Shown: positions 1 through 6,234 of the stretch, piece by piece
Layout: the number at the start of each line of letters is the position of its first letter
Position numbering within the stretch: position 1 is the first letter of the stretch
Source: Bacteroidales bacterium
GTDB taxonomy: Bacteria > Bacteroidota > Bacteroidia > Bacteroidales > 4484-276
Reading direction: 5' to 3'
Assembly: GCA_029939965.1 (NCBI GenBank)
Contig: JAOZRY010000132.1
Span: 1 to 7,487 of the forward strand
DNA: 7,487 bases
Position numbers and translations under genes: made by a program
The notes under the pieces: generated by a model
Database searches by the model: none
The model's input: the letters and a program-made list of their open reading frames with translations, nothing else
What the model was told of the DNA's origin: nothing

Positions 1-53
1 TCTACCAAGGTTTAAAGCAAAAAAATAAGGTTTGTTGAAAATCGTGTAAAAGT

Positions 54-106
54 GTTCACCCCGTTAAATAATAGCACAAAACGACAATACATTTAACGGG
101 GTAAAC
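54..106. repeat. long inverted repeat with 21-base spacer (possible terminator, operator or mobile-element remnant)
   Basis: The arms at 58-69 (ACCCCGTTAAAT) and 91-102 (ATTTAACGGGGT) are perfect 12-base reverse complements. Allowing one mismatch (57 against 103), pairing extends outward to 54-69 and 91-106, giving 15 of 16 pairs. The spacer at 70-90 shows no pairing of its own. The right arm is followed only by a weak T stretch (TAATTTT, 107-113), so a classical intrinsic terminator is not well supported. It could terminate a gene to the left, act as a palindromic protein site, or be a remnant of a small inverted-repeat element. The repeat itself is certain; its function is not known. Confidence 0.75.
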
Positions 107-136
107 TAATTTTCGCACTGTATGAAAGATGCCAAA

Positions 137-264
137 CATTTAATCATTTTAGCATTTAATCATTAAAACATTTTATCATTGAATCATTTTAACATTGAAT
201 CATTTTAGCATTAAATCATTTTAGCATTAAATCATTTTAGCATTAAATCATTTTAGCATTAATA
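137..264. repeat. tandem CATT-octamer tract, 16 units, directly upstream of the start codon
   Basis: The 128 bases divide exactly into sixteen octamers, every one starting with CATT. The commonest forms are CATTTTAG (6 copies) and CATTAAAT (3 copies); CATTTAAT and CATTGAAT occur twice each, and single variants make up the rest. From 201 to 256 the units alternate strictly, giving a 16-base repeat (CATTTTAGCATTAAAT, three full copies plus a half). Copies further from the gene are more degenerate. The tract ends one base before the ATG at 266, so it probably forms part of the 5' leader and/or the promoter. It carries no Shine-Dalgarno, consistent with Bacteroidota leaders. Eight is not a multiple of three, so the tract cannot encode an open repeat peptide; it includes TAA at 263-265, in frame with the gene. 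Possible roles are a length-variable contingency tract, an AU-rich unstructured initiation region, or a protein-binding array. Confidence 0.93.
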
Positions 265-265
265 A

Positions 266-3200
266 ATGAAAAAGATTGAATTTCGGTTTTCAGTTTCAAA
301 TAAGTTGATTATAGGATTTGGCATTATTACTCTTGGTGTATTAATTAGCAGCATACTTACCTACACTACTCTTGATAAAAGCAGGAAAGTGAGCGATGAG
401 ATCACTAAGATTTATTCACCATCGGTTTCCTATCTTAACGATCTGTTGTTTCAAATGAATAATTCGAAAACGCTGATCAAAAATTGGGTGTTTATCGATA
501 AAAAGAGGGATACACCTGATAAAACAAAACTAAAAGAACTTCATTCAAAAGATTTCCCCAAGCTTATTAAAAAGCTCAATAAAATATCGGAGAAATGGAG
601 CGAGGATGAACGTAAAGCACTTAGCGAAATTTATTCGGCCATCAACGACACCCTTTTCGTTAAGCATAAATATGTAATGAATTTACTTAGCAGCTTCGAT
701 GATTATGAAGATGTAATGATAGTTTTTGAGGTTAACCCCATGGTTGAAGATGGGGGAGAGGTGATGGTAACTACTGATGAAATAATTGAAAAACTTACCC
801 TTCTTACCAAAAAACAGGAAGCACTGGTTGAGAGTTCTCTAAAAAAAATGGACTCATCTTTTAACTGGTTTCAAAATATGGTGGTAATCATGGGAATTAT
901 TCTGGTTATAGTTGCCATATTTGCAGCATATCTAACTACCAAATCGCTTGTAAGGCCAATAAACTATTTGAAAGATATTATTTTGTTGATGGGTAAAGGT
1001 GTTTTGCCACAAGAAAAAATTGAAAGCGGAAATGATGAAATTGGCGATATGTCAAAAGCCTGTGGTCTTTTGGTTGATGGGTTAAAAGAAACTTCGCGGT
1101 TTGCCGGTGAAATAGGAAAAGGAAATTTCGATGAGGATTATAATGCTCTTAGCGATGATGATGCTCTTGGAAACTCGCTTTTGCAAATGCGTTCTAATCT
1201 GCTGGAACTTTCAAAAACCAACGAAACAAACAATTGGTTTCAAACCTCGGTTATGAAGATTAGCGATATAATGCGCGGAGAAAAAACAGCAAAAGAGCTT
1301 GCTAATCAATTACTGTCGTTGCTCGCCGAATTATTGGATGTACAGCTTGGTGTTTTGTATGTTGCAGGTGCAGACGATACATTTGTACTTACCGGTACTT
1401 ATGCTTACGATGTGAGAAAAATTAACCAAACCGATATTAAAAAAGGCGAAGGCCTTATTGGGCAGGCAATTGTTGAACAACGTACCATACTTTTTACCGA
1501 CCCGCCCAAAGATTATGTTTATATTCAATCGGGGTTGGGTAAAATAGCTCCCAACAATATTCTTATTTCTCCGCTTGTGTATCAGGATAAGGTGATTGGC
1601 GTTTTTGAACTCGGAACAAGTGGCCGGATGAATAAACTTCAAATTGATCTTGTTAAACAGATTACCGAAAGTATTGCCATCGCATTTAATTCGATCAAGA
1701 CCAGGGGCGAAATGCAAACCATGTTGAGTACAACCCGCAATCAGGCCGAAAAACTTCAAATTCAGCAAGAGGAACTCACCAACAAGAATGAAGAGTTGCA
1801 GGTACAACAAGGTGAACTCAAACAGAGGAATGAGGAAATGCAAATGCAGCAGGAAGAGTTGCGCGTGGCCAATGAAGAGTTGGAAGAGCAAACCAAAGCA
1901 CTCAAAAAATCGGAAGAGAGCCTTCAATCCCAGCAGGAAAAACTACAAGTAACCAACCAGGAACTTGAAGGAAAAACCAAATCTCTCGAAGTACAGAAAA
2001 AGAAAATATCAAATAAAAATCTGGAGCTTGAAGTTGCACGCGATAATATTGAACAAAAGGCCAAAGAACTTGAGATTTCGAGTAAATACAAGTCAGAATT
2101 TTTGGCAAACATGTCGCACGAGCTGAGGACTCCTTTAAACAGCCTCCTGATTCTTTCGCGCGACCTTGCCGATAATAAAAACAAGAATCTTTCTGACGAC
2201 CAGATCGAATCGTCTGAAATAATCTATAAAAGCGGTAATGATCTTTTAATTCTTATTAATGAAATACTCGATCTTTCTAAAATTGAGTCAGGCAAAATGG
2301 CTCTAAATATAGAAGATATAAAGTTACAGACAATTAAAGAAAATATTGTCCGCCAATTCAAACCAATTACAAATCAGAAACAACTTTCGTTAAACCTAAA
2401 CGTCGATAATAATGTTCCCGAAAACATTGTTACCGATATTCAAAGGTTGGATCAGATTATTAAGAATCTTATATCGAATGCAATAAAATTTACCAGCGAA
2501 GGAGGAGTAACTATTCATTTTCACCTTCCGGCTTCGGGAATCGACCTTTCGCGTAGCGGATTAGATGCTGGCCACACGCTGGCAATATCGGTTATCGATA
2601 CCGGAATCGGGGTGCCAAAAGATAAGCAGCTTGCCATTTTTGAAGCATTTCAACAAGCTGATGGTGGCACATCCCGAAAATACGGTGGCACAGGTCTCGG
2701 ATTGTCTATTTCGAGGGAGCTGGCCAAACTGCTTAGAGGCGAAATAATGCTACAAAGCGAACCCGAAAAAGGCTCAACATTTACATTGTACATTCCATTA
2801 GACCTTAAAAAAGTGGAATCTAAGACTGACATGATAGATGAAAGGGCTGATGCAAAAAACAAAAAACGAAATATTGCTACCCAAAAACCGGTGAAAATAA
2901 AGACGCAGAAATCCCCTGAAATTGTTTTTCAAGCTTTACAAAATGCCCCCTCCATTCAAAAAACGGTGTCGATCGATGATGATAGGAATAACATAAATAA
3001 AAATGATAAAGTAATTTTGATTATTGAAGATGATCCCGAATTTGCAAAAATATTGCTTAAGCAAGCGCACGGAAATGATTTTAAATGTCTTGCAAGTGCT
3101 ACCGGTGAGGAGGGTTTGAGTTTGGCTACCAAATATTTGCCCAATGCTATTATACTGGACATCAAACTTCCGGGCATTGATGGGTTGACCGTATTAGAAA

Positions 3201-4180
3201 AATTAAAAGACAATCCTAAAACCCGACATATCCCGGTTCATGTAATGTCTGCTCTTGAAGAAACAATTGATGTTTATAAAAAAGGAGCTATTGGATTTTT
3301 AAATAAGCCCGCAAAGCCTGTTGACCTTAAGAATGCCTTTGGTAAGATTGAGCATTTTATCGACCGAAAAATGAAAGACCTCTTAATTGTTGAAGATGAC
3401 CCGAATATGCGCAAGGGCATTAAGGTGGTAATTGGTGAGGAAGATGTTAAAATAACTGAAGTTGAATCTGGCGCAGAGGCTTTTAATGCTGTGGCTTCTG
3501 GTTCGTTCGACTGTATGGTGCTCGATTTGGGATTGCCGGATATGACTGGTTTTGAGTTGCTCCGAAAACTTGACCGGGAAGAAAATATCAACATTCCACC
3601 AATTATTGTTTATACAGGTAAAGAACTTACCAAAGAGGAAAATGAAGAATTGCACCACTACACCAACTCCATTATTATTAAAGGTGTAAAATCGGAAGAG
3701 CGATTATTGGATGAAACTGCACTTTTTCTTCATCGTGTTGTTGATGATTTGCCCGACAATAAAAAAACGATAATTACAAACCTTCATGATAAAGAAAGAT
3801 TTTTCCAAGGCAAAAGAATAATGGTGGTGGATGACGATATGCGTAATGTTTTTGCATTATCGAAGGTGCTTTCAGGAAAGGGAATGGAGGTAGTTAAAGC
3901 TGTTAACGGACAAATGGCACTTGATGTTTTGAGAAAAGACACCGAAATCGATCTTATACTAATGGATGTTATGATGCCGGTAATGGATGGGTATGAGGCA
4001 ATTAAAGCTATCCGAACACAAATGAGATTGACGAAATTGCCGATTATTGCTCTTACTGCCAAGGCCATGAAAGACGACCGCGAAAAATGTATCGAAGCCG
4101 GTGCCGATGATTATATGGCAAAACCGGTTAATATCGAAAAACTACTATCGCTAATGCGCGTTTGGTTATATAAAAAATAA
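266..4180 (+). CDS. membrane-bound hybrid histidine kinase: sensor-HAMP-GAF-coiled coil-HisKA-HATPase-REC-REC-REC
   Basis: This is a signal-transducing kinase expected to autophosphorylate on His and pass phosphate to Asp in its own or partner receivers. Domains in order: membrane segment about 14-36; external, probably helical sensor region about 37-203; second membrane segment about 204-224; HAMP about 225-278 and a second HAMP-like unit about 279-320; GAF about 328-478; coiled coil 497-608; HisKA with His618 in NMSHELRTPLN; HATPase with N-box Asn734/Asn738, G1 motif DTGIG at 778-782 and G2 motif GGTGLGL at 807-813. After a charged linker (about 850-914) come three receivers: REC1 (Glu921-Asp923, Asp965, Ser995, Lys1014), REC2 (Glu1043-Asp1045, Asp1087, Thr1117, Lys1139 followed by Gly rather than Pro) and REC3 (Asp1189-Asp1191, Asp1234, Thr1264, Lys1286). 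All key residues look intact. The start is firm: an in-frame TAA (263-265) precedes this ATG, and the next Met (residue 64) would remove the first membrane segment. There is no Shine-Dalgarno. The sensed signal and final target are unknown; no Hpt or output domain is present. Confidence 0.96.
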   Translation: MKKIEFRFSVSNKLIIGFGIITLGVLISSILTYTTLDKSRKVSDEITKIYSPSVSYLNDLLFQMNNSKTLIKNWVFIDKKRDTPDKTKLKELHSKDFPKLIKKLNKISEKWSEDERKALSEIYSAINDTLFVKHKYVMNLLSSFDDYEDVMIVFEVNPMVEDGGEVMVTTDEIIEKLTLLTKKQEALVESSLKKMDSSFNWFQNMVVIMGIILVIVAIFAAYLTTKSLVRPINYLKDIILLMGKGVLPQEKIESGNDEIGDMSKACGLLVDGLKETSRFAGEIGKGNFDEDYNALSDDDALGNSLLQMRSNLLELSKTNETNNWFQTSVMKISDIMRGEKTAKELANQLLSLLAELLDVQLGVLYVAGADDTFVLTGTYAYDVRKINQTDIKKGEGLIGQAIVEQRTILFTDPPKDYVYIQSGLGKIAPNNILISPLVYQDKVIGVFELGTSGRMNKLQIDLVKQITESIAIAFNSIKTRGEMQTMLSTTRNQAEKLQIQQEELTNKNEELQVQQGELKQRNEEMQMQQEELRVANEELEEQTKALKKSEESLQSQQEKLQVTNQELEGKTKSLEVQKKKISNKNLELEVARDNIEQKAKELEISSKYKSEFLANMSHELRTPLNSLLILSRDLADNKNKNLSDDQIESSEIIYKSGNDLLILINEILDLSKIESGKMALNIEDIKLQTIKENIVRQFKPITNQKQLSLNLNVDNNVPENIVTDIQRLDQIIKNLISNAIKFTSEGGVTIHFHLPASGIDLSRSGLDAGHTLAISVIDTGIGVPKDKQLAIFEAFQQADGGTSRKYGGTGLGLSISRELAKLLRGEIMLQSEPEKGSTFTLYIPLDLKKVESKTDMIDERADAKNKKRNIATQKPVKIKTQKSPEIVFQALQNAPSIQKTVSIDDDRNNINKNDKVILIIEDDPEFAKILLKQAHGNDFKCLASATGEEGLSLATKYLPNAIILDIKLPGIDGLTVLEKLKDNPKTRHIPVHVMSALEETIDVYKKGAIGFLNKPAKPVDLKNAFGKIEHFIDRKMKDLLIVEDDPNMRKGIKVVIGEEDVKITEVESGAEAFNAVASGSFDCMVLDLGLPDMTGFELLRKLDREENINIPPIIVYTGKELTKEENEELHHYTNSIIIKGVKSEERLLDETALFLHRVVDDLPDNKKTIITNLHDKERFFQGKRIMVVDDDMRNVFALSKVLSGKGMEVVKAVNGQMALDVLRKDTEIDLILMDVMMPVMDGYEAIKAIRTQMRLTKLPIIALTAKAMKDDREKCIEAGADDYMAKPVNIEKLLSLMRVWLYKK
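1754..2089 (+). repeat. eight in-frame 42-base units encoding a 14-residue coiled-coil repeat
   Basis: Inside the first kinase, residues 497-608 form eight consecutive 14-residue (two-heptad) units without any insertion or deletion. They begin LQIQQEEL, LQVQQGEL, MQMQQEEL, LEEQTKAL, LQSQQEKL, LEGKTKSL, ISNKNLEL and IEQKAKEL. Units 3-4 and 5-6 also resemble each other as 28-residue pairs. The last unit ends nine residues before the phosphorylated His618, so the array runs in register into the kinase dimerisation helix. The DNA copies have diverged, so the repeat is old at nucleotide level. It most likely acts as a rigid parallel signalling helix linking GAF to the kinase core; that role is inferred from the family. 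Confidence 0.88.
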
Positions 4181-4183
4181 ACA

Positions 4184-4561
4184 ATGAAAGAAAATCCTAA
4201 AGTATTAATTGTTGACGACCGACTCGAAAACCTGATTGCACTCGAAAAAGTACTTAATGTTTTCGATGTGGATTTTATCAGAACTACATCAGGGAATGAA
4301 GCCCTCGCTATGACATTGATGTACGATTTTGCCCTCGCAATTGTAGATATCCAAATGCCCGAAATGGATGGGTATGAAACCGTGGAGTTGATGAGGCAGG
4401 AAGAAAAAACCAAGTTATTGCCGGTTATTTTTGTTTCGGCAATTTATACCGAAGATTTTCATATTATAAAAGGTATCGAAACCGGTGCTGTCGATTTTAT
4501 TCCAAAACCTATTGTACCCGCCATTCTCCGCGGAAAAGTAAAAGTATTTCTTGATCTTTAC
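4184..4561 (+). repeat. duplicated receiver-coding segment, copy 1 (partner at 5857-6234)
   Basis: This segment encodes residues 1-126 of the second gene and aligns without gaps to the first 126 residues of the third gene, 99 positions being identical by my count. Within it, 4352-4447 matches 6025-6120 at 88 of 96 bases, and all eight differences are synonymous. The flanking codons are visibly more diverged. This fits either strong constraint on the receiver face or local sequence exchange between the two copies. Confidence 0.85.
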
Positions 4562-5830
4562 ATTCACAAAACCCAGTTGGAAGATATTGTTGCAAAACGA
4601 ACTCTTGAACTTAACAAAATAAATCAAAAACTGAAACTGGAAATAGCAGAAAGAAAAAATGCCAACCTCATTGCCGAAGAAGCTAAAGCCAAAGCATTAA
4701 CAGCCGATAAACACAAATCTATTTTTCTGGCAAATATGTCGCATGAAATCAGGACTCCCCTCAACGGAATTATCGGCATGACATCAATATTAAAAAAAAC
4801 CCATCTTAGTAAACAACAAATTGAATATGTTGATATTATAAGTTTTTCCGGTTCAAGCCTGATAAGCATTATTAACGATATACTTGATTTTTCGAAAATT
4901 GAATCCGGACATATCCAACTTGAAGAAATAGTTTTTAATTTACATGAAAAAATTGATAATGTTTATAAACTTTTACAGCACAAAGCACAGGATAAAAATC
5001 TAAAATTTGATGTAAAGATTGATTCCGGAGTTCCGGTATTTATCGTTGGCGATCCGTTGAGACTTAAGCAAATTATTATTAACCTTGTAAATAATGCTAT
5101 TAAATTTACAGAGAAGGGGAGTGTTTCCCTCGAAATTATAAATATTTCCAGGGTGGATAATAACATTAAACTGATGTTTAAAATTATTGATACCGGGGCG
5201 GGTATTTCAGAACAAGGAAAAAGGAAGCTTTTCAAGGAATTTTCGCAAGCCGATGCCTCAATTTCGCGTAAACATGGTGGCTCAGGTCTTGGTTTGTCAA
5301 TTTCGAAAAACCTTGCAAAAATGATGAATGGCGATATTGGCGTGATAAGTGAGATAGGAAAGGGTTCCAACTTTTGGTTTACGGCAATGTTTAAAATGGG
5401 CGAAAAGAAACCAGAAGAGAAGAAAATAGTTGCAAAGGATAAAACATCTGCCATTAGAAAACTTAAAATACTTCTTGCCGAAGATAATAAGATAAATCAA
5501 CGTGTTGCAATTGTAAACCTTAATATAATGAGGCACAAGGTAGATGTTGCCAACAATGGAGAAGAGGCCGTAGAACTGTTTAAAGAAAATTTGTACGATA
5601 TTGTTCTTATGGATATTATGATGCCGGTGATGGATGGAATTGAGGCAACCCGGCTGATAAAAGAAATACAGGAGGATCAAAAAATTAAAAAGGGAATCCC
5701 AATAATTGCAATGACAGCAAATGCATTGAAAGGAGACCGCGAAAAACTCTTGTTGCAGGGAATGGATGCATATATAAGTAAACCCTATAGCCCCGAAGAA
5801 CTTAAGGAAGTTCTCGTAAAAGTACTGTGA
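4184..5830 (+). CDS. soluble hybrid histidine kinase, REC-coiled coil-HisKA-HATPase-REC
   Basis: This cytoplasmic phosphorelay protein has no membrane segment or signal peptide. The N-terminal receiver (residues 1-126) has acidic pocket Asp11/Asp12, phosphoacceptor Asp55, switch residue Ser85 and Lys108. A helical linker (about 127-178) leads to HisKA with His187 in NMSHEIRTPLNG. The HATPase has N-box Asn300/Asn304, G1 DTGAG at 336-340 and G2 GGSGLGL at 365-371. A short charged linker precedes the C-terminal receiver (about 427-548) with Glu433/Asp434, Asp477, Thr511 and Lys533. All catalytic residues are present. The start follows the stop of the upstream kinase by only 3 bases and has no Shine-Dalgarno, suggesting co-transcription and translational coupling. 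With a receiver ahead of the kinase core, it probably takes its input from another kinase, plausibly the upstream membrane protein; that is inference. It is a clear paralogue of the next gene. No output domain is visible. Confidence 0.95.
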   Translation: MKENPKVLIVDDRLENLIALEKVLNVFDVDFIRTTSGNEALAMTLMYDFALAIVDIQMPEMDGYETVELMRQEEKTKLLPVIFVSAIYTEDFHIIKGIETGAVDFIPKPIVPAILRGKVKVFLDLYIHKTQLEDIVAKRTLELNKINQKLKLEIAERKNANLIAEEAKAKALTADKHKSIFLANMSHEIRTPLNGIIGMTSILKKTHLSKQQIEYVDIISFSGSSLISIINDILDFSKIESGHIQLEEIVFNLHEKIDNVYKLLQHKAQDKNLKFDVKIDSGVPVFIVGDPLRLKQIIINLVNNAIKFTEKGSVSLEIINISRVDNNIKLMFKIIDTGAGISEQGKRKLFKEFSQADASISRKHGGSGLGLSISKNLAKMMNGDIGVISEIGKGSNFWFTAMFKMGEKKPEEKKIVAKDKTSAIRKLKILLAEDNKINQRVAIVNLNIMRHKVDVANNGEEAVELFKENLYDIVLMDIMMPVMDGIEATRLIKEIQEDQKIKKGIPIIAMTANALKGDREKLLLQGMDAYISKPYSPEELKEVLVKVL

Positions 5831-5856
5831 GAACATAAATGAGAAATTGATTTCTT

Positions 5857-6234
5857 ATGAACGATAAACAAAAAATATTAATAGTTGATGACAGGGTAGA
5901 AAACCTTGTTGCTCTTGAAAAACTTTTAGATTACTTTGATGTTGAATTTGTAAGGGCATATTCGGGGAATGAAGCGTTAGTAAATACTCTACTTCATGAT
6001 TTTGCTCTCGCAATTATCGATATTCAGATGCCCGAAATGGATGGGTATGAAACTGTGGAGTTGATGCGGCAGGAAGAAAAAACCAAATTGCTGCCGGTTA
6101 TTTTTGTTTCGGCTATTTACAAAGACGATTTTTATATTATTAAAGGTATCGAAACAGGGGCTTACGATTTTATTTCAAAACCAATTGTACCTGAGATATT
6201 AAAAGGCAAAGTGAAAGTGTTTCTTGATATGTAC
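5857..6234 (+). repeat. duplicated receiver-coding segment, copy 2 (partner at 4184-4561)
   Basis: This is the partner of the receiver segment in the second gene. The conserved core runs through the phosphoacceptor Asp55, the following alpha helix and the switch Ser85. The kinase and C-terminal receiver parts of the two proteins also align, but appear less similar by eye. Confidence 0.85.

Larger units (their letters stand above)
1..265. other. non-coding upstream region without a recognisable gene
   Basis: No convincing coding sequence is seen here. The region holds a long inverted repeat in its first half and a CATT-octamer tract in its second half, listed separately. I looked for the Bacteroidota-type promoter (TTTG near -33, TAnnTTTG near -7). 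The nearest match is TA at 26-27 and TTTG at 31-34, but its spacing is wrong and no good upstream TTTG accompanies it, so I call no promoter. The operon promoter is nevertheless expected here, because the genes downstream are tightly packed. Confidence 0.6.

Noticed and set aside
26..34. Possible Bacteroidota -7 promoter element (TA, three bases, TTTG)
   Set aside because: The consensus has two bases between TA and TTTG, no TTTG sits at the right distance upstream, and it lies over 230 bases from the first start codon.
137..264. CRISPR array
   Set aside because: The repeats are contiguous octamers without unique spacers, so the structure is a simple tandem repeat.
1331..1927. A 198-codon open frame on the minus strand within the first kinase gene
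   Set aside because: It lies antisense to the GAF and coiled-coil coding sequence, its product is low-complexity Phe/Leu-rich and resembles no known domain, and the plus-strand frame is a clear full-length kinase. It is a shadow frame.
3374..3739. Degenerate or inactive middle receiver in the first kinase because Lys1139 is followed by Gly instead of Pro
   Set aside because: The acidic pocket (Glu1043-Asp1045), phosphoacceptor Asp1087, Thr1117 and Lys1139 itself are all present, and to my knowledge this Lys-Gly variant is usual for middle receivers of multi-receiver hybrids.
5297..5836. A 179-codon open frame on the minus strand over the end of the second kinase gene
   Set aside because: It is antisense to an intact HATPase and receiver, its product is rich in Phe, Tyr, Cys and His without a recognisable domain, and it has no start context of its own.
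5839..5850. Three-codon mini-ORF (ATG AGA AAT TGA) in the gap between the second and third genes
   Set aside because: It is too short to distinguish from chance in AT-rich DNA. It could in principle affect reinitiation at 5857, but nothing else supports that.
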